Shown in pieces: positions 1-10,850 of a stretch of DNA of 64,000 bases (positions within the stretch are counted from its first letter, which is position 1; each line of letters starts with the position of its first letter). The stretch is from positions 150,643,962 to 150,707,961 of the forward strand of contig NC_061512.1 in the NCBI RefSeq assembly GCF_022539505.1, in the 5' to 3' direction. The position numbers and the translations under genes were made by a program. The notes beneath the pieces were generated by a model that did not search any database, was not told the DNA's origin, and saw nothing but the letters and a program-made list of their open reading frames with translations. Source of the DNA: Lolium rigidum (lineage: Eukaryota; Streptophyta; Magnoliopsida; Poales; Poaceae).

Positions 1-215
1 GTAAGCAACGGCTTGGCCCCAGATCGCAATGCGAGCCGATGTCTTGCTATCGGCTCTTCGTACGACGACTCCATTCGACGATCGGCGAAGTCAACAAAGA
101 GGCGAAATTAATTGAGGAATATTTTCTTCATTAATAGAGGGATTTCTTACAAGCAAAGAGCCGATTGCTCGGGGGAGAAGAGGGCAAAAGCCAACTACTA
201 CTACTGATCCCTGAT

Positions 216-682
216 CTAGAGGCCATTGCTGCTCTCGTCGTCGCTGCCTCCGGTGCAATTGCTGGGAGGCTCTTCATCGGAGCTTCCGTAGCCTTCTACG
301 GGAGCCTCATCTTCCTCATCATCGTCATCGCTATCGTCGTCCCACCAGGTGCGGAGGCGCTTTGCTGGGGGGTAACCTTCAAGGGAGTCATCGTCGTCCT
401 CCTCCGCTTCTTCCTCGGAGGAGGTGAAATCGTCCCGAGAGAAGCGGTCGTCCTCGCTTTCCGCCTCCTCTTCCCTTCGACAAGGAATTGAAGGTCGCCC
501 TCTCCATCGGTCGGGGATTTGTCATCCTCCGACCGGATGGAGGAATCATGTTCCTCCTTGTCCCACGTCGTCGGGGCAAGGATGTCGTGCGCCGCCAACG
601 AGCCCCACTCCGGCGTCGGCTCGCGAGAGGAGGAAGAGTCAGAGAAGACCGATGAGGTGGAGGAGGAAGAAGAGGAAGGCAT
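216..682 (-). pseudogene. Antisense acidic ORF of the Tat-type element (frameshifted copy)
   Basis: The reading frame runs against the sense of the surrounding element. It starts MPSSSSSSTSS at 682. One single-base shift near 480 moves it into the frame carrying GYPPAKRLR, then an Asp/Glu-rich stretch, EAPVEGYGSSDEE and a TAG at 216-218. The copy at 62417-62869 has the same order: Ser-rich start, acidic stretch, GYPPTKRFR, EAPAKGWGSSDEE. The KRLR/KRFR cluster in an acidic protein resembles a nuclear-localisation signal, which is inference. No enzymatic domain is visible. A TATA-like box lies about 85 bp upstream. Extra antisense frames are known in some Tat-type elements such as maize Grande; I cannot say whether this one is homologous. 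Confidence 0.6.
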
Positions 683-763
683 GGCTATAGGAGATTGGGG
701 GTTTTTTGGGGTGCCAATGGTCGGAATGGGGCAAAGTGATGGAGTGGCAAACTGCTCAAGGCG

Positions 764-773
764 TTTAAATAAA
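764..773 (-). promoter_or_regulatory. TATA-like box for the antisense ORF
   Basis: On the minus strand this reads TTTATTTAAA, 82-91 bp before the ATG at 682. The second copy of the family has TATTTAACC 86 bp before its ATG at 62417, so motif and spacing are retained in both copies. Confidence 0.5.
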
Positions 774-974
774 AGGGCTATAGTAGGAATTCGATGCCAT
801 AGCAGTTTCCGAGAAGGCGATGCCCAGAGACGGCGGCCAAATCACGCGGGATAGTTGAAGAGACAGGGCATCATGATGAGAAGTGCTGCAACGGTTCTGC
901 TCTGGTACGACATGACCCGACGAAAGAATAACGTGATGATTTTGGAAATGTCATTTCCAAAACCAGGGGGCATG

Positions 975-1496
975 CCTAAACGGATAAGATACAAAGCCAT
1001 GAAGTATGTCCTCATAGGAGACGATATGTTCTACAGGACGTTGGAAGGGTTACTACTCAAGTGCCTGGGACCAACTGAGTCTAATCGGCTCTTGCATGAG
1101 GTGCACGAAGGCGCTGTGGAACTCACCGGTCGGCTCACAAGATGAAGTGGCTAGTCGGGCGCTCGGGGTTTTATTGGCCCACCATGCTTGAAGACTGCTT
1201 CAATTACTATAAGGGGTGCCAAGCATGCCGGATGTTTGGGAAGATTCAGATGGTACCGAGCATCAGCGATGAACCCTATCATCAAGCCTTGGCCGTTCGA
1301 GGGTGGGGCATGGATATGATCGGCAAAATCCATCCGGCGTCGAGTAAAAACATGAATGGATTTTGGCCATCACAGACTATTTCACCAAGTGGGTGGAAGC
1401 CGTCCCTATGAAGAAGGTGAAATCAGAAGATGTGATCCAGTTTGTGAAAGAGCACGTGATTCATAGGTTCGGGATTCCCCAAACTATCACGACCGA
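975..1496 (+). pseudogene. Integrase fragment, inverted copy (Gypsy)
   Basis: This encodes the zinc-binding region and start of the catalytic core of a Gypsy integrase in + orientation. The H-x3-H pair lies in LHEVHEG, the C-x2-C pair in CQACRMFGK, and the core start in MDMIGKIHPAS and the TDYFTKWVEAV stretch. It breaks off at the TTD motif preceding the usual QGS. Small indels near 1112, 1258 and 1300 split the frame, so it is not functional. It is the mirror copy of 1504-2025 with about a dozen differences. It is fused at 975 to the 3' end of a related element. Confidence 0.85.
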
Positions 1497-2025
1497 ACCT
1501 CCATCGGTCGTGATAGTTTGGGGAATCCCGAACCTATGAATCACGTGCTCTTTCACAAACTGGATCACATCTTCTGATTTCACCTTCTTCATAGGGAAGG
1601 CTTCCACCCACTTGGTGAAATAGTCCGTGATGGCCAAAATCCATTCATGTTTTTACTCGACGCCGGATGGATTTTGCCGATCATATCCATGCCCCACCCT
1701 TGGAACGGCCAAGGCTTGATGATAGGGTTCATCGCCGATGCCGGTACCATCTGAATCTTCCCAAACATCCGGCATGCTTGGCACCCCTATAGTAATTGAA
1801 GCGATCTTCAAGCATGGTGGGCCAATAAAACCCTGAGCGCCTGACTAGCCACTTCATCTTGTGAGCCGACTGGTGAGTTCCACAGGCGCCTTCGTGCACC
1901 TCATGCAAGAGCCGATTAGACTCAGTTGGTCCCAGGCACTTGAGTAGTAACCCTTCCAACGTCCTGTAGAACATATCGTCTCCTATGAGGACATACTTCA
2001 TGGCTTTGTATCTTATCCGTTTAGG
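975..2025. repeat. 522-bp inverted repeat with 7-nt loop
   Basis: The left arm is 975-1496 and the right arm 1504-2025, separated only by ACCTCCA (1497-1503). Both arms are the same integrase stretch. I count roughly a dozen substitutions or single-base indels between the arms, about 2 percent. The right arm continues into intact pol sequence; the left arm ends in a foreign junction at a shared GGGGGCA. Confidence 0.9.
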
Positions 2026-2136
2026 TGCCCCCCGAGCCGAATCTTTTAAGTAATTGAAGATTTCGGCTCTCCAATCATCCTGTTCCGGGAATTGCACCTG
2101 GACTTCCGACCCTTCGGGTATATCTATGTAGCCCGA
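1504..2136 (-). pseudogene. Integrase portion of element A pol
   Basis: This continues the pol frame interrupted at 8752. The residues ending ...QMASG at 8752 join to YIDIPEGSEVQV here once the inserted element is removed. It includes the pre-integrase linker, HHCC zinc finger and core start. A single-base change near 1790 shifts the frame after FNYY, and the sequence stops at the hairpin loop instead of continuing past TTD. The catalytic core is therefore incomplete and the copy is dead. Confidence 0.85.
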
Positions 2137-3689
2137 TGATGTCTACGTTCCCCCTCCTTTCACTGTAGACGAGTGTTGGGCCTCCAAGAGCGAGAGGTTT
2201 GTAGAACAGCGGCAAGTTTCCCTTAAGTGGATACCCAAGGTTTATCGAACTCGGGGAGGAAGAGGTCAAAGATATCCCTCTCATGCAACCCTGCAACCAC
2301 AAAGCAAGAAGTCTCTTGTGTCCCCAACACACCTAATAGGTGCACTAGTTCGGCGAAGAGATAGTGAAATACAGGTGGTATAAATAAGTATGAGCAGTAG
2401 CAACGGTGCCGAGAAAAGTGCTTGGCGTGTAGTTGATGGTGGTGGTATTGCAGCGATAATAGCAACGATAAAACGAGTAAACAAGCGGTAGTAACTCAGC
2501 GAGTAGTAACGCAGCAGTAGTAAACAAGCGAGTAGTAACTCAGCAGTATTTAGGAACAAGGCCTAGGGATTACACTTTCACTAGTGGACACTCTCAACAT
2601 TGATCACATAACGGAACAGATAAATGCATACTCTACACTTTTGTTGGATGATGAACACATTGCGTAGGATTACACGAACCCTCAATGCCGGAGTTAACAA
2701 GCTCCACAATAATGCTCATGTTTAAGTAACCTTTAGTGTAAGATAGATCAACGAGACTAAACCAAGTACTAGCATAGCATGCACACTTGTAACCTTCATG
2801 CATATGTAGGAGGAATAGATCACATCAATAATATCATAATGATAATTAACTCCACAATCTACAAGAGATCATGATCATAGCCTACGACAAGAACCACACG
2901 GTGCACGCACTAGTCACCTTTACACACATGCAGGAGGAATAGAACTACTTTAATAACATCACTAGAGTAGCACATAGATGAATTGTGATACAAAACTCAT
3001 ATGAATCTCAATCATGTAGGGCAGCTCATGAGACTATTGTATTGAACTACATAGGAGAGAGATGAACCACATAGCTACCGGTACAGCCCCGAGCCTCGAT
3101 GGAGAACTACTCCCTCCTCATGGGAGCAGCAGCGGTGATGAAGATGGCGATGGAGATGGCAGCGGTGTCGATGGAGAAGCCTTCCGGGGCACTTCCCCGC
3201 TCCGGCAGGGTGCCGGAACGGAGATCCTGTCCCCGGATCTTGGCTTCGCGATGGCGGCGGCTCCGGCAGGTTTACGTGGGTTTCGTCGATTGGTGTCGAG
3301 GTTTTAGGTCACGACGACTTAAATAGGCGAAGAGTCGGAGTCGGAGGGGCCTGGGCTGCCCGGACCATAGGGGCGCGCCCCCCTTGGGCCGCGCCGCCCA
3401 CGGGTGTGGGGCCCCCCTGGCACCCCTCTGACCTTTCTTCGGTGCTCTGGAAGCTTCGCGTATTTCTAAGACTTTCGGCGTTGATTTCGTCCGATTCCGA
3501 GAATATTTCGTTACTAGGATTTCTGAAACCAAAAACAGCAGAAAACAGCAACTGGCACTTCGGCATCTTGTTAATAGGTTAGTTCCAGAAAATGCACGAA
3601 TATGATATAAAGTGTGCATAAAACATGTAGATAACATCAATAATGTGGCATGGAACACAAGAAATTATCGATACGTTGGAGACGTATCA
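2137..3689 (-). repeat. 3' LTR of the nested element
   Basis: 1553 bp, closely matching 7192-8751 except for small indels, for example around 2164, 2453-2500 and 3195. TG...CA termini on both strands. Confidence 0.93.
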
Positions 3690-6289
3690 GCATCCCCAAG
3701 CTTAGTTCTGCTCGTCCCGAGCAGGTAAAACGATAACAAAGATAATTTCTGGAGTGACATGCCATCATAAACTTGATCATACTATTTGTAAGGCATATGT
3801 AGAGAATGCAGCGATCAAAACAATGTGTATGACATGAGTAAACAAGTGAATCATAAAGCAAAGACTTTTCATGAATAGCATTTCAAGACAAGCATCAATA
3901 AGTCTTGCATAAGAGTTAACTCATAAAGCAATAATTCAAAGTAAATGTATTGAAGCAACACAAAAGAAGATTAAGTTTCAGCAGTTGCTTTCAACTTGTA
4001 ACATGTATATCTCATGGATATTGTCAACATAGAGTAATATAATAAGTGCAATAAGCAAGTATGTAAGAATCAATGCACAGTTCACACAAGTGTTTGCTTC
4101 TTGAGGTGGAGAGAAATAGGTGAACTGACTCAACATTGAAAGTAAAAGAATGGTCCTCATAGAGGAAAAGCATCGATTGCTATATTTGTGCTAGAGCTTT
4201 GATTTTGAAAACATGAAACAATTTTGTCAACGGTAGTAATAAAACATATGCATCATGTAAATTATATCTTATAAGTTGCAAGCCTCATGCATAGTGTACT
4301 AATAGTGCTCGCACCTTGTCCTAATTAGCTTGGACTACCTGGATTATCACCGCAATACATATGCTTTAACCAAGTATCACAAAGGGGTACCTCTATGCCG
4401 CCTGTACAAAGGTCTAAGGAGAAAGCTCGCATTTGGATTTCTCGCTTTTGATTATTCTCAACTTAGACATCCATACCGGGACAACATAGACAACAGATAA
4501 TGGACTCCTCTTTTAATGCTTTAAGCATTCAACAACAATTAATTCTTTTCTCATTAGAGATTTGAGGATGTTTGTCCAAAACTGAAACTTCCACCATGGA
4601 ACATGGCTTTAGTTAGCGGCCCAATGTTCTTCTCTCACAATATGCATGCTCAAACCATTCAACTCAGTGTAGATCGCCCTTACTTCAGACAAGACGAACA
4701 TGCATAGCAACTCACATGAAATTCAACAATGAGTTGATGGCGTTCCCCGATAAACATGGTTATCGCACAACAAGCAACTTAATAAGAGATAAAGTGCATA
4801 ATTACATATTCAATACCACAATAGTTTTTAAGCTATTTGTCCCATGAGCTATATATTGCAAAGGTGAATGATGGAATTTTAAAGGTAGCACTCAAGCAAT
4901 TTACTTTGGAATGGCTGGAAAATACCATGTAGTAGGTAGGTATGGTGGACACAAATGGCATAGTGGTTGGCTCAAGTATTTTGGATGCATGAGAAGTATT
5001 CCCTCTCGATACAAGGTTTAGGCTAGCAAGGTTGTTTGAGGCAAACACAAGGATGAACTAGTACAGCAAAACTCACATAAAAGACATATTGAAAGCATTA
5101 TAATACTCTATACCGTCTTCCTTGTTGTTCAAACTCAATACTAGAAATTATCTAGACCTTAGAGAAACCAAATATGCAAACCAAATTTTAGCATGCTCTA
5201 TGTATTTCTTCATTAATGGGTGCAAAGCATATGATGCAAGAGCTTAAACATGAGCACAACAATTGCCAAGTATCACATTACCCAAAACATTTATAGCAAT
5301 TATTACATGTATCATTTTCCAATTCCAACCATATAACAATTTAACGAAGGAGAAACTTCGCCATGAATACTATGAGTAGAAACCAAGGACATATTTGTCC
5401 ATATGCTACAGCGGAGTGTGTATCTCTCCCATAAAGTGAATGCTAGGATCCATTTTATTCAAACAAAACAAAAACAAAAACAAACCGACGCTCCAAGAAA
5501 AAGCACATAAGATGTGATGGAATAAAAATATAGTTTCAGGGGAGGAACCTGATAATGTTGTCGATGAAGAAGGGGATGCCTTGGGCATCCCCAAGCTTAG
5601 ACGCTTGAGTCTTCTTGATATATGCAGGGATGAACCACCGGGGCATCCCCAAGCTTAGAGCTTTCACTCTCCTTAATCATATTGTATCATACTCCTCTCT
5701 TGATCCTTGAAAACTTCCTCCACACCAAACTCGAAACAACTCATTAGAGGGTTAGTGGACAATAAAAATTAACATGTTCAGAGGTGACACAATCATTCTT
5801 AACACTTCTGGACATTGCATAAAGCTACTGGACATTAATGGATCAAAGAAATTCATCCAACATAGCAAAAGAGGCAATGCGAAATAAAAGGCAGAATCTG
5901 TCAAAACAGAACAGTCCGTAAAGATGGATTTTATTAGGCCACCAGACTTGCTCAAATGAAAATGCTCAAATTGAATGAAAGTTGCGTACATATCTGAGGA
6001 TCATGCACGTAAATTGGCATAATTTTCTGAGCTTCCTGCAGGGCAGTGGGCTCAGATTCGTGACAGCAAAGAAATCTGGAACTGCGCAGTAATCCAAATC
6101 TAGTACTTACTTTTCTATCAACGGCTTAACTTGGCACAACAAAACACAAAACTAAGATAAGGAGAGGTTGCTACAGTAGTAAACAACTTCCAAGACACAA
6201 ATATAAAACAAAGTACTGTAGCAAAATAACACATGGGTTATCTCCCAAGAAGTTCTTTCTTTTTAGCCATTAAGATGGGCTCAGCAGTT
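3690..6289 (-). other. Non-coding interior of the nested element with repeated polypurine-like motifs
   Basis: I see no credible coding region across these 2.6 kb. The minus-strand motif CTAAGCTTGGGGATGC abuts the 3' LTR (3690-3705) and recurs exactly at 5585-5600 and 5643-5658. A shortened form lies at 6860-6873. Part of this interior (about 3690-4760) is homologous, reversed, to 15832-16912. Confidence 0.75.
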
Positions 6290-7027
6290 TTAATGATGCA
6301 CTCGCAAGAAATAGTATGTGAAGCAAAAGAGAGCATCAAGAGGCAAATTCAAAACACATTTAAGTCTAACATGCTTCCTATGCATAGGAATCTTGTGAAT
6401 AAACAAGTTCATGAAGAGCAAAGTAACAAGCATAGGAAGATAAAACAAGTATAGCTTCAAAAATTTCAGCACATAGAGAGGTGTTTTAGTAACATGAAAA
6501 CTTCTACAACCATATTTTCCTCTCTCATAATAACTTTCAGTAGCATCATGAGCAAACTCAACAATATAACTATCACATAAAGCATTCTTATCATGAGTCT
6601 CATGCATAAAATTATTACTCTCCACATAAGCATAATCAAATTTATTAGTTGTAGTGGGAGCAAATTCAACAAAGTAGCTATCATTATTATTCTCATCAAG
6701 TGTAGGAGGCATAGTATAATCACAACAAAATTTACTCTCCATAGTAGGTGGCACCAAAAGACCACTATCATTATAATCATCATAAATAGGAGGCAAGGTA
6801 TCATCAAAGAAAATTTTCTCCTCAATGCTTGGGGGACTAAAAATATCATGAAAACCAGCTTCCCCAAGCTTAGAACTTTCTATATTATTGTCAACAATGG
6901 TGTTCAAAGCGTTCATACTAATATTACTACCAGCATGCAAAGAAGATTTCATAGGTTTTTTAATTTTCGCATCAAACAATCCATGTTTTAAATCAGGAAA
7001 TAGAATAAGAAGCTCACTCTTGTACAT
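6290..7027 (-). CDS. 245-aa protein of the non-autonomous LTR element, unknown function
   Basis: This is an uninterrupted frame beginning about 135 bp after the PBS, where gag would normally start. It begins MYKSELLILFPDLKHG and continues with acidic, Pro/Tyr-containing repeats such as DDTLPPIYDDY and CDYTMPPTLDE. Near residues 190-210 lies one strongly hydrophobic stretch (FYLPMLVTLLFMNLF), a possible membrane segment. There is no zinc knuckle, protease or polymerase motif. Similar proteins recur in Triticeae LTR elements as far as I recall, but I know of no assigned role. The frame is open over its full length, and because the two LTRs are similar the insertion is young, so the open frame alone does not prove selection. 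Confidence 0.6.
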   Translation of the reverse strand: MYKSELLILFPDLKHGLFDAKIKKPMKSSLHAGSNISMNALNTIVDNNIESSKLGEAGFHDIFSPPSIEEKIFFDDTLPPIYDDYNDSGLLVPPTMESKFCCDYTMPPTLDENNNDSYFVEFAPTTTNKFDYAYVESNNFMHETHDKNALCDSYIVEFAHDATESYYERGKYGCRSFHVTKTPLYVLKFLKLYLFYLPMLVTLLFMNLFIHKIPMHRKHVRLKCVLNLPLDALFCFTYYFLRVHH

Positions 7028-7162
7028 TATGCCAAACTAGTGTAAACAAGAAACAACAAGATGCAATTTCAGGATCTAAAGGAAATAGCTTCGAGCACAC
7101 ACACAACGGCGCCGGAAAAATACTTTACCTGAGACCGTAGTATGAGAGCCTTTTACCTTTCC

Positions 7163-7179
7163 TCCCCGGCAACGGCGCC
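7163..7179 (-). other. Primer-binding site of the nested element
   Basis: The minus strand reads GGCGCCGTTGCCGGGGA, 12 bp beyond the 5' LTR end. Related copies have TGGCGCCGTTGCCGGGG; here the leading T is replaced, which may impair tRNA priming. Confidence 0.7.
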
Positions 7180-7191
7180 GTGAAAAGTGCT

Positions 7192-8751
7192 TGATGTCTA
7201 CGTTCCCCCTCCTTTCCTGTAGACGGTGTTGGGCCTCCAAGAGCGAGAGGTTTGTAGAACAGCGAGCAAGTTTCCCTTAAGTGGATACCCAAGGTTTATC
7301 GAACTCGGGGAGGAAGAGGTCAAAGATATCCCTCTCATGCAACCACTGCAACCACAAAGCAAGAAGTCTCTTGTGTCCCCAACACACCTAATAGGTGCAC
7401 TAGTTCGGCGAAGAGATAGTGAAATACAGGTGGTATAAATAAGTATGAGCAGTAGCAACGGTGCCGAGAAAAGTGCTTGGCGTGTAGTTGATGGTGGTGG
7501 TATTGCAGCAGTAGTAACGTAGATAAAACGAGTAAACAAGCAGTAGTAACTCAGCGAGTAGTAACGCAGCGAGTAGTAAACAAGCGAGTAGTAACTCAGC
7601 AGTATTTAGGAACAAGGCCTAGGGATTACACTTTCACTAGTGGACACTCTCAACATTGATCACATAACGGAACAGATAAATGCATACTCTACACTTTTGT
7701 TGGATGATGAACACATTGCGTAGGATTACACGAACCCTCAATGCCGGAGTTAACAAGCTCCACAATAATGCTCATGTTTAAGTAACCTTTAGTGTAAGAT
7801 AGATCAACGAGACTAAACCAAGTACTAGCATAGCATGCACACTTGTAACCTTCATGCATATGTAGGAGGAATAGATCACATCAATAATATCATAATGATA
7901 ATTAACTCCACAATCTACAAGAGATCATGATCATAGCCTACGACAAGAACCACACGGTGCACGCACTAGTCACCTTTACACACATGCAGGAGGAATAGAA
8001 CTACTTTAATAACATCACTAGAGTAGCACATAGATGAATTGTGATACAAAACTCATATGAATCTCAATCATGTAGGGCAGCTCATGAGACTATTGTATTG
8101 AACTACATAGGAGAGAGATGAACCACATAGCTACCGGTACAGCCCCGAGCCTCGATGGAGAACTACTCCCTCCTCATGGGAGCAGCAGCGGTGATGAAGA
8201 TGGCGATGGAGATGGCAGCGGTGTCGATGGAGAAGCCTTCCGGGGGCACTTCCCCGCTCCGGCAGGGTGCCGGAACAGAGATCCTGTCCCCCAGATCTTG
8301 GCTTCGCGATGGCGGCGGCTCTGGCAGGTTTCTGTGGGTTTCGTCGATTGGTGTCGAGGTTTTAGGTCACGACGACTTAAATAGGCGAAGAGTCGGAGTC
8401 GGAGGGGGCCTGGGCTGCCCAGACCATAGGGGGGCGCGCCCCCCCCTTGGGCCGCGCCGCCCACAGGTGTGGGGCCCCCCTGGCCCCCTCCGACCTTTCT
8501 TCGGTGCTGCGGAAGCTTCGCGTATTTCTAAGACTTTCGGCGTTGATTTCGTCCGATTCCGAGAATATTTCGTTACTAGGATTTCTGAAACCAAAAACAG
8601 CAGAAAACGAGAAGCGGCACTTCGGCATCTTGTTAATAGGTTAGTTCCAGAAAATGCACGAATATGATATAAAGTGTGCATAAAACATGTAGATAACATC
8701 AATAATGTGGCATGGAACACAAGAAATTATCGATACGTTGGAGACGTATCA
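7192..8751 (-). repeat. 5' LTR of the nested element
   Basis: 1560 bp, near-identical to 2137-3689. It begins TGATACGTCTCC on the minus strand at 8751 and ends at 7192 next to the PBS. Confidence 0.93.
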
Positions 8752-10850
8752 CCTGACGCCATTTGTGAGAGATTGTTGGCCTCGGTGTTTTGGGCTCTTG
8801 GGACCCAATTAAAGTTGATGTACCGAAACTGTGTCATCAACTCACGGCATTCCATCCAATACGGGAAGAGCAATTCACACTCGCACTTGTATTCATCCGT
8901 GAGCTGGTTAATCACCAACTTGGAGTCTCCAAAAAGCTCTACGGCCTCTCGCTCCGGCTTCCAATAGCAACTCCATCCCCTTTCGTACTCGCCTCATATT
9001 CCGCCACGTTGTTGGTGCAAGGGGTAGATAATCTGATGGAGAAAGAGTACTCGCCCCCGAGGCGACACGAGCGGAATGCCGATGCCACAACCATCGTCGC
9101 AAGCCGATCCATCGAAGAACATAGCCCATGCACGTATGGATAGTGCCGCTATATTGGTACTGATTCGCTCAGCTATGAGATCGGCCAACGCTTGCCCTTT
9201 GACTGCTTTCGCAGGCTGGTACCGGAGATCGAACTCCGACAGCGCAAACATCCACTTTCCTAATCGGCCCTTCAACACAGGGGCTGATAGCATGTGCTTG
9301 ACAACGTCCGACTTGCACATGACGAAGATCTCTGCCGTCAAAAGGATGTGATGCAGCTTGGTGCAGGTAAAAAACAGACAGAGGCACAGTTTCTCGACCT
9401 CAGGATACCTTGTTTCCGCGTCCAACATCCTTCTGCTGAGGTAAAAAACGACCTTTTCAACGCCCTCGTAGAGTTGTACCACCACCGAGGCGATGGACGT
9501 ATCAGCCACTGACAAGTAGATGTAGAACGGCCTGTCTTGCTGGGGCGGAACTAGCACAGGCGGCGTCGTCAGATACCGTTTAATTTCATCAAACGCTCGC
9601 TGCGTTCTGCGCCCCGGTGAAACTCGTCGTCGGATTTAGTCTTCACCAACGCCATGAACGGCTCGATCCGTCCCGACAGGGTTAGAGATGAATCGGCGGA
9701 CGAAGTTGATCTTGCCGATAAGACGTTGGAGTTCCTTCTTCGTGGTGGGCGGCTGCATGGTACGCACCTTGCCTCCTGACTTTTCAGGCCGATCTCAATT
9801 CCTCGTTCATGAACCAAAAATCCTAGGAACTGACCGGCCGTCACACCAAAGGCACACTTCTTTGGGTTCATTCTCAGCCCGAACTTCCGAGTTCGGTCTA
9901 GGACGCGTCGCAAATCTCCCAAGTGTCCCTCCAGGGAGACAGACTTGACTACCACATCGTCGATGTAGATTTCCACCAACTTGCCGATCAGATCGTGAAA
10001 TATATAATTCATGGCTCTTTGATACGTTGCACCAGCGTTCTTCAACCCGAAGGTCATAACCACATATTCAAACAAGCCTACTGCCCTCGGTACCACTGAA
10101 TGCGGTTTTGTGTATATCTTCCGGAGCCATGAAGATCTGGTTATAGCCGGCGTTTCCATCCATGAAGCTTAAAACCTTGTGGCCAGCAAGTGCATTGATC
10201 AATGTTTCTGCCACGGGCATTGGATACTCATCTTTTGGAGTGGCTCGTTAAGATCTCGGAAATCGATAGCCACACGCCACCGGCCGTCCTTCTTTTCTAC
10301 GGGAACGATACTGGAGATCCATTCCGCATACCTGCATGGCCTGATGAACCCGGCGGCCAACATCTTTTCGATCTCTTTCTTGACCTCCTCCAGGATTTCG
10401 GCCTTCATCTGACGTGCTCGTTGTTGGAACGGCCGAAACCCTTTCTTAAGGGGGAGCCGATGTTCAATGATGCTCCTGTCCAACCCAGGCATCTCTGTGT
10501 AGTCCCATGCAAAGCGATCCGGGTATTCCTTCAATAGAGCAATCATCCGACTCCTGAGTCGTGGATCTAACTTCCTGGCGATAAAAGTCGGCCGAGGCTT
10601 ATCCCCGGGGCCGATGTCGACTTCCTCTAGCTCGTCAGCCGAGGTGAACCCATACCCCAGCTTTCCGTCACCTGTGAGGTCGACGCCAAATACTGGGAGA
10701 GCCGGTGGCGCGGATAATACGGCCCGATCGCTAGAATCAGCCTCCATCTTGATCATCACCAGGATCTTGTGGCAGTGTCGGGGCCGGTCGCGTGGATCGG
10801 CTCCCTCTTCATCCTTGCTATGAGAGCAGCTGCCCTCATCGATGCCCTTA
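8752..10850 (-). pseudogene. Element A pol: reverse transcriptase, RNase H and second RNase H
   Basis: Minus-strand order: an N-terminal pol segment with EKKDGRWRVAIDFRDLN (about 10270), the RT motif FMDGNAGYNQI (about 10160), the catalytic YIDDVVVKS (about 9960), RNase H starting FYIYLSVADT (about 9530), and a second RNase H starting WAMFFDGSACDDGCGIG (about 9115) that ends in NWVPRAQNTEANNLSQMASG at the insertion boundary. Frame breaks occur near 10235, 10090, 9735, 9600 and 9000, so no full polyprotein can be made. The paired RNase H domains are the diagnostic Tat-group feature. Confidence 0.9.

Larger units (their letters stand above)
1..974 (+). mobile_element. 3' interior of a Tat-lineage Gypsy retrotransposon, sense +
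   Basis: Reverse-complemented, this segment aligns to the interior that follows the LTR at 60971-62129: both share a G/C-rich tract next to the LTR position, the paired motif TTTTGGAAAT/ATTTCCAAAA, and an antisense acidic reading frame. In this copy the element's sense direction is +, and a purine tract ending in GGGGGCATG at 974 is where a 3' LTR should begin. No LTR follows; integrase sequence starts instead at 975. GAGCCGAT/ATCGGCTC motifs recur near the left edge. The part left of position 1 is outside the window. Confidence 0.75.
2137..8751 (-). mobile_element. Complete non-autonomous LTR retrotransposon nested in element A
   Basis: It has two long, nearly identical LTRs (2137-3689 and 7192-8751), a PBS-like site next to the right LTR, and a purine tract next to the left LTR, so its sense is minus. 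Flanks are CCCGA (2132-2136) and CCTGA (8752-8756), a 5-bp target duplication with one silent change. LTR ends are TGATACGTCTCC and GTAGACATCA on the minus strand. No gag, protease, RT or integrase is visible inside. The only long frame is at 6290-7027. It must have been mobilised by another element's enzymes. The LTR type recurs at 14233, 16913 and 22915. Confidence 0.92.

Noticed and set aside
1440..1560. Strong hairpin as a transcription terminator
   Set aside because: It is the centre of a 522-bp coding inverted repeat, not a short stem followed by T residues.
975..2025. Palindrome purely as a sequencing artefact
   Set aside because: The arms differ at about a dozen positions, including indels, which a fresh foldback artefact would not show; it is still worth checking with long reads.
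3062..3658. Frames within the LTRs (also 8118-8720, 15266-15567, 17134-17400, 24040-24602)
   Set aside because: They recur at equivalent places in every LTR of the family and shift with indels, so they reflect G/C-rich LTR sequence, not genes.
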